Source: DATAEG01 sp963703085 (GTDB lineage: Bacteria > Actinomycetota > Actinomycetes > Mycobacteriales > Jatrophihabitantaceae). From it: a stretch of DNA of 64,000 bases. The stretch lies in assembly GCA_963703085.1 (NCBI GenBank), contig OY969789.1, positions 186,001 through 250,000 on the forward strand, given 5' to 3'. Shown piece by piece: positions 32,348 through 40,258 of this stretch; positions within the stretch are counted from its first letter, which is position 1; each line of letters opens with the position of its first letter. The translations under genes and the position numbers were made by a program. A model generated the notes under the pieces. That model was not told the origin of the DNA. It saw only the letters and a list, made by a program, of their open reading frames with translations, and did no database searches.

Positions 32348-33642
32348 CCACCCTCGAGACCGGCCGCACACAACAGCGGCAGAAGGCCCACCGCATCCCG
32401 CTGCGCAGCCCGGTGAACGTCGACGCGAGCCGCTGGCCGGATATCGCCAGGGTGCCGCACCGGCCACTGCGTGCCGCCATCGCCCGGCAATTGCTCTACG
32501 GCGCGGTGCGTCACTTGCAGTTACGGGTCAGCTTCCCGAACGGCGACCAGTGGGGTGCCGGCGGTGCGGACGCGCCGGTGCTACGACTCAATCGACCCGA
32601 TCACTTCGTGCAACGCGTCGGCGCCGGTGGTTTGATCGGATTCGGCGAGTCCTACATGGCCGGCGACTGGGAGGCCGACGACCTCGCCGGGGTCCTGACG
32701 GTCATGGCCAGCCAGCTCTCCACGCTGATCCCGCCGCGGCTGCAGCGGCTGCGGCAGTCGGCCGTGCTGCACAAGCCCACCTGGCAGGAGAACACCCTGG
32801 AAGGTGCCCGGAACAACGTCCAGCACCACTACGACCTGTCCAACGACCTCTTCCGGCTGTTCCTGGACCCTTCGCTGACGTACTCCGCGGCGCTGTTCGA
32901 CGGCGATCCGGCCGAGTCCACCGAGTCGCTGGAGTCGGCACAGCACCGCAAGATCGACCGGATGCTCGACGAGGCCGGCGTCACGGCGGGCACCCGACTG
33001 CTCGAGATCGGCACCGGCTGGGGTGAGCTGGCGATCCGCGCCGCGGCCCGGGGCGCCCGGGTGACGACGGTGACGCTGTCCGAGGAACAGGCCGAGTTGG
33101 CTGCCGAACGAGTCGCCGACGCGGGCTGCACCGACCTGGTCGACATCCAGCTGCGCGACTACCGCGAGGTGACCGGCCGATTCGACGCGATCGTGAGCGT
33201 CGAGATGTACGAGGCGGTGGGTGCCGCGCACTGGCCGGAGTACTTCGGTGCGCTGGACGCGCTGCTGCGCCCCGGCGGCCGGGCGTGCCTGCAGGCGATC
33301 ACCATGCCGCACGACCGCATGCTCGCCTCGATGAACACCTACACCTGGATCCTGAAGTACATCTTTCCCGGCGGGCAGATCGCGTCGGTCCAGGCCATCC
33401 AGGAACAGCTCGCCCGGACGTCACTTCGCATCGCCGGCAATCACGCCTTCGGTCAGCACTACGCCGAGACGCTGCGTCGCTGGCAAGCCGCCTTTGTCGA
33501 GCGGGCCGAGCAGGTCGACGCGCTGGGCTTCGACCAGGTCTTCCGCCGGATGTGGTCGTTGTACCTGGCCTACTCCGAGGCGGGGTTCCGTTCGGCCTAC
33601 CTGGACGTCAACCAGTTCACCCTGGTGAAGGGATCTTCATGA
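32344..33642 (+). CDS. Cyclopropane-fatty-acyl-phospholipid synthase family methyltransferase (copy 1)
   Basis: A 432-residue CFA-synthase-type enzyme that would add a methylene or methyl group from SAM to unsaturated phospholipid chains. It has the N-terminal lipid-binding domain (GGLIGFGESYMAGDWEADDL), then NNVQHHYDLSNDLFRLFLD, SAM motif LLEIGTGWGELAIRAAARG, TVTLSEEQ, VSVEMYEAVG and the substrate loop TWILKYIFPGGQIAS, which is the standard CFA form. The usual Cys in the G-C-G-W-G loop is Thr. ATG 32344 overlaps the DUF1365 stop; its own stop overlaps the second copy (ATGA). Confidence 0.9.
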   Translation: MTTLETGRTQQRQKAHRIPLRSPVNVDASRWPDIARVPHRPLRAAIARQLLYGAVRHLQLRVSFPNGDQWGAGGADAPVLRLNRPDHFVQRVGAGGLIGFGESYMAGDWEADDLAGVLTVMASQLSTLIPPRLQRLRQSAVLHKPTWQENTLEGARNNVQHHYDLSNDLFRLFLDPSLTYSAALFDGDPAESTESLESAQHRKIDRMLDEAGVTAGTRLLEIGTGWGELAIRAAARGARVTTVTLSEEQAELAAERVADAGCTDLVDIQLRDYREVTGRFDAIVSVEMYEAVGAAHWPEYFGALDALLRPGGRACLQAITMPHDRMLASMNTYTWILKYIFPGGQIASVQAIQEQLARTSLRIAGNHAFGQHYAETLRRWQAAFVERAEQVDALGFDQVFRRMWSLYLAYSEAGFRSAYLDVNQFTLVKGSS

Positions 33643-34904
33643 CGGTCGCCGCCCGGCTGGCATCTCTGCTGGCACCGGTGCTCGGCGGCGACCTGCCGGT
33701 CGGGCTGCGCGCCTGGGACGGCTCGGTGGCCGGACCAACCGCTGGCCCGGTCGTCGTGCTCAGGTCGCGCCGAGCGCTGCGCAGGTTGCTGTGGAACCCG
33801 GGCGAACTCGGCCTGGCCCGCGCCTATGTCAGCGGTGATCTCGATGTCGAGGGTGACCTGGCCGAGGGCTTCCGTCTGGTGTGGCGCGCGGCCCGTGAGC
33901 GAGGCGCCGGAGTCACCCAGCTGGGCGCCGCAGAGCGGGTCCGGGCAGTCCTGACCGCGCTACGGTTGGGTGTCATCGGGCGACGGCCCGCGGCGCCGGC
34001 CAGCGAGGCGCAGCTGACCGGAGCAGCGCACAGCCGCGGCCGCGACCGGGCCGCCATCGCCCACCATTACGACCTGTCCAACGACTTCTACTCGCTCATC
34101 CTCGACCCGAACATGGCGTACTCCTGTGCGTACTTCGAGTCCCCGGACCAGCCGATCGAGGACGCGCAGGACGCCAAGCTCGACCTGGTCTGCCGCAAGC
34201 TCGGGCTGCAGCCAGGGATGCGGCTGCTGGACGTCGGCTGCGGCTGGGGTTCGTTGATCCTGTACGCCGCCGAGCACTACGGCGTGCACGTCACTGGCGT
34301 CACGCTGTCCCAACAGCAGCGTGATTTCGTCGCCAAACGCATCGCCGACCGCGGCCTGACCGACCGGGTCGAGGTGCGGTTGCAGGACTACCGCGAGCTG
34401 CCCGACGAGGAGTTCGACGCGGTCAGCTCGCTGGAGATGGGCGAGCACGTGGGTGAGGACCAGTATCCGGTCTACGCCGCGACGCTGTTCCGCCAGGTAC
34501 GGCCCACCGGTCGGTTGTTGCTGCAGCAGATGTCCCGTCGCGCGGACTCGGCCCCTGGCGGCGGTGCCTTCATCGAGCGCTACATCGCGCCGGACATGCA
34601 CATGCGCCCGCTGCCGGAGACGATGACCTTCCTGCTCGATGCCGGCTTCGAGATCCGCGACATCGAGGCGATGCGAGAGCACTACGTGTGGACCGTCGCA
34701 GCCTGGATCGAGACGTTCGAGAGCCATTGGGACGAGGTGGTGGCAATGGTCGGCGAGGAGGTCGCCCGGGTGTGGCGGCTGTACCTGGTCGGTGGCGCGC
34801 TGTCGTTCGAGGAGGGCCGGATGGGCGTCGACCAGATCCTCGCGGTGCGGCCCACCAACGCCGGCCGCAGCGGGATGCCTCCACGCCGCCCGTGGTCGGG
34901 CTGA
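33639..34904 (+). CDS. Cyclopropane-fatty-acyl-phospholipid synthase family methyltransferase (copy 2, divergent)
   Basis: A 421-residue paralogue of the preceding gene. The SAM site is LLDVGCGWGSLILYAAEHYG with GVTLSQQQ, and AIAHHYDLSNDFYSLILD is conserved. The lipid-facing loop is different: GGGAFIERYIAPDMHMRPLP replaces the YIFPGG of true CFA synthases, so a different acyl substrate or reaction (for example methyl branching) is likely. The N-terminal domain keeps LGLARAYVSGDLDVEGDLAE. It starts inside the previous stop codon and ends one base before the DUF1295 start. Confidence 0.9.
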   Translation: MTVAARLASLLAPVLGGDLPVGLRAWDGSVAGPTAGPVVVLRSRRALRRLLWNPGELGLARAYVSGDLDVEGDLAEGFRLVWRAARERGAGVTQLGAAERVRAVLTALRLGVIGRRPAAPASEAQLTGAAHSRGRDRAAIAHHYDLSNDFYSLILDPNMAYSCAYFESPDQPIEDAQDAKLDLVCRKLGLQPGMRLLDVGCGWGSLILYAAEHYGVHVTGVTLSQQQRDFVAKRIADRGLTDRVEVRLQDYRELPDEEFDAVSSLEMGEHVGEDQYPVYAATLFRQVRPTGRLLLQQMSRRADSAPGGGAFIERYIAPDMHMRPLPETMTFLLDAGFEIRDIEAMREHYVWTVAAWIETFESHWDEVVAMVGEEVARVWRLYLVGGALSFEEGRMGVDQILAVRPTNAGRSGMPPRRPWSG

Positions 34905-34905
34905 G

Positions 34906-35727
34906 ATGACCGATTTCCCGACGGCGGCGTTCGGCGTCTCCTTCGGCTGGGCGGCCGGTGCCCTGGTGCTCTTGCTGCTCGCCACCTTTGCCGGCGCGCT
35001 GCGCCTCGGCCGGCACAGCGTGATCGACGTCGCCTGGGGTGCTGGATTCGTGCTGGTCTCTGCCGTCGTCCTGGTTTCGTCGTTCGGGCACGGTGACGGC
35101 CTGCGCCGGGTGTTGCTGATCATCATGGTGGGCCTGTGGGGCGGCCGGCTGGCGACGCACATCGCACGCCGCAGCCGTGGCCACGGGGAGGATCCGCGGT
35201 ATGCGCAACTGCTCAGCAAGGCGAAGGGCAGCCGTAACTGGTACGCGCTGCGGATGATCTACCTGCTGCAGGGCGTCTTGCTGCTGTTCATCTCCTTGCC
35301 GGTGCAGGTGGGCATGCTGGAGCACGGCGGGGTCACCGTGCTGGGCTGGGTGGGCGTCGCGGTCTGGGCGGTCGGGCTGTTCTTCGAGGCGACCGGCGAC
35401 CGGCAGATGCAGCAGTTCAAGTCCGACCCAGCCAACAAGGGCAAGCTCATCGACGTGGGTCTGTGGCGCTACACCCGGCACCCGAACTACTTCGGCGACG
35501 CCTGCGTGTGGGCCGGGCTTTTCCTGCTCGCCGCTGAGCGGTGGCCCGGAGTATTGACCGTGCTCTCGCTGGTCCTCATCGTCTACCTCCTCGCGTTCGG
35601 CTCGGGGAAGAAGATGCTGGAGAAGTCGATGGCGAAACGGCCGGGCTACTCGGAGTACATGCAGCGCACCAGCGGCTTCATCCCGCTACCACCGAAGAAG
35701 ATTGTCGCCGCGAAACCGGGTCGGTAG
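34906..35727 (+). CDS. DUF1295 membrane protein (steroid 5-alpha-reductase-like)
   Basis: A 273-residue integral membrane protein with six or seven hydrophobic segments. The family hallmark is in the C-terminal half: KGKLIDVGLWRYTRHPNYFGD, the NADPH-binding region shared with steroid 5-alpha reductases and isoprenylcysteine methyltransferases, then KKMLEKSMAKRPGYSEYMQR. Such proteins reduce enone-type double bonds in lipids. ATG 34906 follows the upstream stop by one base. As the last gene of the operon it could reduce or finish the acyl product of the flavoprotein and the two methyltransferases; that role is inferred. Confidence 0.88.
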   Translation: MTDFPTAAFGVSFGWAAGALVLLLLATFAGALRLGRHSVIDVAWGAGFVLVSAVVLVSSFGHGDGLRRVLLIIMVGLWGGRLATHIARRSRGHGEDPRYAQLLSKAKGSRNWYALRMIYLLQGVLLLFISLPVQVGMLEHGGVTVLGWVGVAVWAVGLFFEATGDRQMQQFKSDPANKGKLIDVGLWRYTRHPNYFGDACVWAGLFLLAAERWPGVLTVLSLVLIVYLLAFGSGKKMLEKSMAKRPGYSEYMQRTSGFIPLPPKKIVAAKPGR

Positions 35728-35748
35728 CACTCGGTAGCGTTACCCGTC

Positions 35749-36582
35749 GTGGCCGTCGTCCTTGCTCTGTTCGCGGCCGGCATCTACGGGGTGAGTGACT
35801 TCCTCGGCGGGCTGGCCTCGCGCAGTGCCAAGGCGATCACCGTGCTCGTCTACAACTATCCGTTCGGCGCCGTCGTGATGGCCGCGTTGTTGCCGTTCTT
35901 CCCCGGGCACGTGTCAACCAGCACCCTGATCTACAGCTGCGCCGGCGGCGCCATGGGTCTGATCGGGGTGTCCCTGCTGTACAGCGCGCTGTCGATCGCA
36001 CCGATGAACATCATCTCGCCGATCACTGCGGTGATGACCGCCATCGTTCCGGTGGTGTTCGGCGTGATCACCGGCGAGCGGCCGCATCCGCTGGCCTGGC
36101 TCGGGATGGTCGTCGGATTGGTCGCGGTCGTGCTCATCAGCCGCACTCCGGCCGATCATCCGCACGGCCCGCTGGGTCTTCGACCGCTGCTCATGGCTGT
36201 CGTGGCGGGCGTCGGTTTCGGTGGGTACTTCATCTGCCTGGCCCGCAGCGGCAGCGACTCCGGGCTGTGGCCGGTCGTCATTGCCCGCATCGCCGCCGCG
36301 GTGCTGGTGGTACCGGTCGCGTTGCGCACCCACGCGGTGGTCATGCTGCCGCGCCGGGTGCTGCGCCTCGCGCTCGGCTCGGGCATGCTCGACGCCGGCG
36401 CGAATCTGTTCTTCCTGCTGGCCACTCGGCACGGCTACCTGTCCATCGCCAGCGTCATCACGGCTTTGTACCCGGCCGGCACGGTTGCGCTGGCGGTGTG
36501 GGTGCTGCACGAACACACCGGCCGGTGGCAACGCGTGGGGCTGCTGCTGGCCGCCGGTTCGGTCGTCCTCGTCGCGCGATAG
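35749..36582 (+). CDS. EamA-domain (DMT superfamily) transporter
   Basis: A 277-residue membrane protein with about ten hydrophobic helices arranged as two EamA repeats: GIYGVSDFLGGLASRSAKAI...APMNIISPITAVMTAIVPVV in the first and ATRHGYLSIASVITALYPAG...LHEHTGRWQRVGLLLAAGSV in the second. DMT transporters export metabolites or amino-acid-like compounds; the substrate cannot be told. The GTG start lies 21 bases after the DUF1295 stop, so it may still be part of that transcript. It converges on the S10 peptidase gene, with a hairpin between them. Confidence 0.88.
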   Translation: MAVVLALFAAGIYGVSDFLGGLASRSAKAITVLVYNYPFGAVVMAALLPFFPGHVSTSTLIYSCAGGAMGLIGVSLLYSALSIAPMNIISPITAVMTAIVPVVFGVITGERPHPLAWLGMVVGLVAVVLISRTPADHPHGPLGLRPLLMAVVAGVGFGGYFICLARSGSDSGLWPVVIARIAAAVLVVPVALRTHAVVMLPRRVLRLALGSGMLDAGANLFFLLATRHGYLSIASVITALYPAGTVALAVWVLHEHTGRWQRVGLLLAAGSVVLVAR

Positions 36583-36585
36583 GGC

Positions 36586-36623
36586 CCGGCCGGCTGCCAG
36601 TGCGCGCTGGGCGGCAGGGCCGG
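36586..36623. terminator. Hairpin between convergent genes (bidirectional terminator candidate)
   Basis: GC-rich inverted arms CCGGCTGCC and GGCGGCAGGGCCGG flank a short loop exactly in the gap between the transporter stop and the S10 peptidase stop. No long T-tract follows, as is common in GC-rich actinobacteria. Confidence 0.5.
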
Positions 36624-38102
36624 TCAGGTTTGCGCGGCTCGAGTGACGAAGTCGGCCAGGTCCTGCGACTGCTGCCGTCGCGACGGCTCGTGCACGTACA
36701 TCATGTGGCCGGCCTCGTAGTACGCGGTCTCGATGTTGCCGCGCAGCTCATCGGGAATGCCGAGATGGGCCAACACGTACTCCGAGGCGTGGTAGGCCGT
36801 CGCCCCGTCGTGGTAGCCGAAGGCGACGTGCACCTTGAGACTGGGGTTGGCTCGCATTGCCCGGGCCAGCCGCTTGCTCACCGTGACCAGCTGCCCGTCG
36901 AACTCCTGGTAGGACCAGGGCGAGACCTTGGCGCTGATGATCTCGTACGGCAGATCGTTGAGGTACTCCAGTTCGGTGCGGACGTACTGGTTGAAGCCGG
37001 CCGCGTACGGGCCGAGGATCGCGTCGTAACTGGGATCGGCGTCGTAGGTCTCGGCGACACCGCTCTGCAACCACCCGGTGAACCGACCGTCCAACCGGCC
37101 GATCGATTTCCCCTCGTCACGCAGCAGCTCGGTGAAGAACCGGTGCGGGTCGATACGCAGGTCGCTGCGCAGCACGTAGTCCTCGCTCAGGCCGGTCAGC
37201 CCGGCGATGGTGGCGGCAGCCTCGGCGCGTTCGGCCGCGGTGAGCCGATTGCCCCGCGACAGCACCCACGGGTAGTCCCGGTCGGCGTAGCGCTCGGCGT
37301 CGGCCACCACGGTGCGCAACGACTTACGGCCGTGCTTGCCGTGGTAGTGGGCCATCGCCGCGTACGTCGGGAGAAAGAGAGCGCTGGGCAGGTCGTTGTC
37401 GTCGTGCGGCCACAACGTGGTGAGGTTGAGGACGCTTGAGATGAGCATGATGCCGTTCGGGTACAGGCCGAAGTTGGTTTGCAGGAGATCAGCCAGCGCT
37501 GCGGCGCGCAGCGTCCCGTAAGACTCGCCGGCGAGGAACTTTGGCGACATCCACCGCCCATTGCGCGAGGTCCACAGCCGGATCAGCTCGCCTACCGAAT
37601 CCAGGTCGCGCGCGTAGCCGTGGTACTCCTCCGGTTTGCCACCCTCGACGGCGCGTGAGTAACCCGTCGAAACCGGGTCGATGAACACCAGGTCGGACTG
37701 GGCGAGCAGCGTCTCGGCGTTGTCGGCCAGCGCGTACGGCGGCGGCCGGAGCTCACCGGCATCACCCATCACGATCCGCCGTGGGCCGAACAGCCCGAGA
37801 TGCAGCCACACCGATGACGAGCCCGGGCCGCCGTTGAAGATGAAGGTGACCGGCCGCGTCGCCACATCCGTGCCGTCCAGCACGTAGCTGGTCAGGAACA
37901 TCTCGGCTTTCGGTTGATGGCCTTTGAACACACCGTCTTCGGTCTTCTCCTCACGCAGCACGACCCGGCCGGCGGTTGCCGTGTAGCGCAGCACCCGCCG
38001 CCCGACCCGCATGGTGTGTTCGGTTTGAGAAAGGTCGTCGATCGGAGGCAACGGCTTCACCGGCGCGCTGTCAGTGGTCTTCTCGTCAGGGGAATCGCTC
38101 AC
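36624..38102 (-). CDS. Serine carboxypeptidase-like protein (peptidase family S10)
   Basis: A 492-residue S10-family hydrolase. The oxyanion segment is VTFIFNGGPGSSSVWLHLG, the nucleophile lies in KFLAGESYGTLRAAAL, Asp in VAFGYHDGATAY and His in YYEAGHMMYVHEPS, so the triad is complete. GTG 38102 is preferred: GGAGG lies about ten bases upstream and the preceding extension is unrelated. No clear signal peptide follows this start, suggesting a cytoplasmic location unlike classical secreted S10 enzymes. Natural substrates of bacterial S10 proteins are mostly unknown. It is divergent from the GH43-like gene. Confidence 0.9.
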   Translation of the reverse strand: MSDSPDEKTTDSAPVKPLPPIDDLSQTEHTMRVGRRVLRYTATAGRVVLREEKTEDGVFKGHQPKAEMFLTSYVLDGTDVATRPVTFIFNGGPGSSSVWLHLGLFGPRRIVMGDAGELRPPPYALADNAETLLAQSDLVFIDPVSTGYSRAVEGGKPEEYHGYARDLDSVGELIRLWTSRNGRWMSPKFLAGESYGTLRAAALADLLQTNFGLYPNGIMLISSVLNLTTLWPHDDNDLPSALFLPTYAAMAHYHGKHGRKSLRTVVADAERYADRDYPWVLSRGNRLTAAERAEAAATIAGLTGLSEDYVLRSDLRIDPHRFFTELLRDEGKSIGRLDGRFTGWLQSGVAETYDADPSYDAILGPYAAGFNQYVRTELEYLNDLPYEIISAKVSPWSYQEFDGQLVTVSKRLARAMRANPSLKVHVAFGYHDGATAYHASEYVLAHLGIPDELRGNIETAYYEAGHMMYVHEPSRRQQSQDLADFVTRAAQT

Positions 38103-38269
38103 GTGGCGACCATATCCTCCGGTGTCAGCGCCGCGGGACGCGTCCGGGCCACGAGGCTGCCCGACGTGTCGCAGCCGGGCATTCGCGGCAACATCCTGAT
38201 TCGGCGGTTGATGCGGGGCCTCAGTGGGCACCTTCAGGCCGGGAACATTCCAGGCGAGGGAGCCACATC

Positions 38270-39541
38270 ATGTCAGGGACGATGCAGGGACGTCGGCGCG
38301 CGAAGGCGGTCAGCGCCGTGGCGCTGGGTTTGGTCGCGGCCACGCTGGTGGCCGGGACCGCCTCGGCCAAGGATCGGGGCCGGCAGTCCGACCGGCCGAA
38401 GCACGACGACGCGGTGATCGCAGCGGCCACCCCGAAGCGCGACTCGGCGACACCGAAGCCCGCGAACGCCTCACCGAAGGCCAAGAAGGCCAAGCCGGCC
38501 CGGCCGTCGGCCAAGGCCAAGACCCGGACGCCCCGGCCCGCCACGGACGCCGCCTTCCCTCCCCCGCCGACCAAGTACCGCCCGCCGATCACACCGCAAC
38601 ACCTCGCTGACCCCGGTGTGATCTACGACGGTCACCAGTGGGTGGTGCTGTCGACGAGCAAGGCCGGCAGCGGGTCGATCGCGACCGCGCCGAAACCGTC
38701 CGGTCCGTACAAGAACGTGTCCGGCCCGCTCGTGAAGAAGGCGCCGAAGTGGATGAACACGGCACAGCTGCTCTGGGCGCCGTCGATCGTGCGGGCCAGC
38801 GACGGCACCTACGTCATCTTCTTCTCGGTCATGACGAAGGCCGGCGGCCGATGCATCGGCACAGCGCACGGCTCGCACTCGACCGGCCCGTTCACGGCAA
38901 ACTCCCGGGCGCTGGCCTGCACGTCCAAGTCGAAGGCGAACGCTTACGACACGATCCACAGCGAGGGGCCCAACTTCGGGCTGATCGATCCGACCCCGGC
39001 CCAGTTCGGGTCGACGATGGTGCTGACCTACAAGACCCAGTTCAACACGACGCCCGGGCGTGCCCAGCCGGTGTGGCACACCACGACGCGCATCGTCCGG
39101 CTCGACCCGGCACATCCCGATCACGCACTGACCATCCCGGGGACCAAGACGACCAGCAAGGCCATCACCAGCTCCACCAGCACGAACATCGAGGAGAATC
39201 CGGTGCTCGTCCAGCACGGCGGGAAGTACACCCTGTTCACGTCCTGGGGGCTGTTCGGCACCTGCAAGTACATCACCCGGTACCGGCAGAACGCCGATCT
39301 CTGGACCGGCTGGCAGAGGGCCCCGGCGAAAGACCCGACCGCGCTCTCGTTCCCGTCCAACACGACGTGCGGGCGGGGAAACGCCCAGGTCGTCGCCGGT
39401 ACCAGCAGCGGCGAGTGGCGGATCTTCTTCAACGGCCACGCCAAGAGCGACCCGCCGCACGGCACCGGTCCGAAGCTGCTGTACGTGGCCGAGGTCGTGT
39501 GGAGCAAGTCCGGACGGCCGACGGTGTCCCGCTTCGTCTGA
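38270..39541 (+). CDS. Secreted glycoside hydrolase family 43-like protein
   Basis: A 423-residue secreted protein. It has a Sec signal peptide (basic MSGTMQGRRRAKA, hydrophobic core, cleavage after about AGTASA), a low-complexity Lys/Pro/Ala-rich linker to residue 95 or so, then a five-bladed-propeller pattern of the GH43/GH62 clan: HLADPGVIYDGHQWVVLST (the likely catalytic-base Asp), LLWAPSIVRASDGTYVIFFS and IEENPVLVQHGGKYTLFTSW. Such enzymes cleave arabinan, xylan or related polymers; substrate not determined. The linker may thread the cell wall. ATG 38270 is set by the signal peptide; the open frame extends upstream without meaning. Confidence 0.82.
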   Translation: MSGTMQGRRRAKAVSAVALGLVAATLVAGTASAKDRGRQSDRPKHDDAVIAAATPKRDSATPKPANASPKAKKAKPARPSAKAKTRTPRPATDAAFPPPPTKYRPPITPQHLADPGVIYDGHQWVVLSTSKAGSGSIATAPKPSGPYKNVSGPLVKKAPKWMNTAQLLWAPSIVRASDGTYVIFFSVMTKAGGRCIGTAHGSHSTGPFTANSRALACTSKSKANAYDTIHSEGPNFGLIDPTPAQFGSTMVLTYKTQFNTTPGRAQPVWHTTTRIVRLDPAHPDHALTIPGTKTTSKAITSSTSTNIEENPVLVQHGGKYTLFTSWGLFGTCKYITRYRQNADLWTGWQRAPAKDPTALSFPSNTTCGRGNAQVVAGTSSGEWRIFFNGHAKSDPPHGTGPKLLYVAEVVWSKSGRPTVSRFV

Positions 39542-39565
39542 ACCGCCGAGCACGGTTACTGACGC

Positions 39566-40141
39566 TCACCCCCGGGACGCGGCCAGCCAGTCGGCCCGGG
39601 TGATCTCGTACTCCACCTCGCCGTGCTCCGCGCCGTCGATCACGTCCACGTATTCCGCGGCGGAGACGTAGGCACGGCCGAACGTCAGCCCGACGGCGGC
39701 CATCGTGGCCCGCGACCCTGCGTTGACCGCCATGGTCTGGGCGAAGATCCGGTCGAGTCCGACGTCCTGGAAGCCGTAGCGGACGAGTTCGCGAGACGCC
39801 TCGCTCGCGTAGCCCTGCCGCCAGTACCTGCGCAATAGCCGGTAACCCAGCTCGGCCTCGTTCGCTGCCTGGGGTTGGTCCGGCCCGTCCGGCGGCTCCA
39901 GGATCCACCAGCCGAGGAACTCGTCACCGGCGAAGCCGACCCAGAAGCCGAGCCCGGGGACGGACCGGGCAGCCGCCATCCGCCGCTGGTGCCGCTGCTC
40001 GACCTCGGCCCGCGTCATGGCGCGGCCGGACAGGTACCGCATGACCTCAGGATCAGAATCCAGTTCGACCTCCCGCTCCAGGTGTTCCTCGGCCAGCGGG
40101 ACGAGCCGGATCCGCTCGGTGGTCAGAATCGGTTGCGACAC
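39566..40141 (-). CDS. GNAT-family N-acetyltransferase
   Basis: A 191-residue RimJ/RimL-like acetyltransferase: ILTTERIRLVPLAEEHLERE at the N-terminus, ELGYRLLRRYWRQGYASEAS as acetyl-CoA motif A (RxxGxA-type loop RQGYAS), and VGLDRIFAQTMAVNAGSRAT before the final strand. The GTG at 40141 is preferred to the upstream ATG 40198 because family similarity begins at once and the extension crosses a strong palindrome (40175-40254). It lies downstream of katG on the same strand but is separated by that hairpin, so it is probably transcribed independently. Acceptor unknown. Confidence 0.85.
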   Translation of the reverse strand: MSQPILTTERIRLVPLAEEHLEREVELDSDPEVMRYLSGRAMTRAEVEQRHQRRMAAARSVPGLGFWVGFAGDEFLGWWILEPPDGPDQPQAANEAELGYRLLRRYWRQGYASEASRELVRYGFQDVGLDRIFAQTMAVNAGSRATMAAVGLTFGRAYVSAAEYVDVIDGAEHGEVEYEITRADWLAASRG

Positions 40142-40174
40142 GGACTCATCTTCGCGGAGTCGGCAACCACGATT

Positions 40175-40254
40175 GGCCCGCCGCCCGGCGATGATCACGC
40201 CAAAAATGCTGCTCTGGCGACGAAAAGTGCGTGATCATCGGGCCGGGCGGCCGG
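40175..40254. terminator. Long palindrome downstream of katG (terminator or palindromic repeat element)
   Basis: CGATGATCACGC (40189-40200) is perfectly complementary to GCGTGATCATCG (40229-40240), and after a two-base bulge the stem continues with GCCGCCCGG pairing on the outside. The 28-base loop contains CAAAAATGC and CGAAAAGT. It begins five bases beyond the katG stop, so it may end katG transcription; its size and symmetry also suit a mobile palindromic repeat. Confidence 0.6.
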
Positions 40255-40258
40255 CAAG

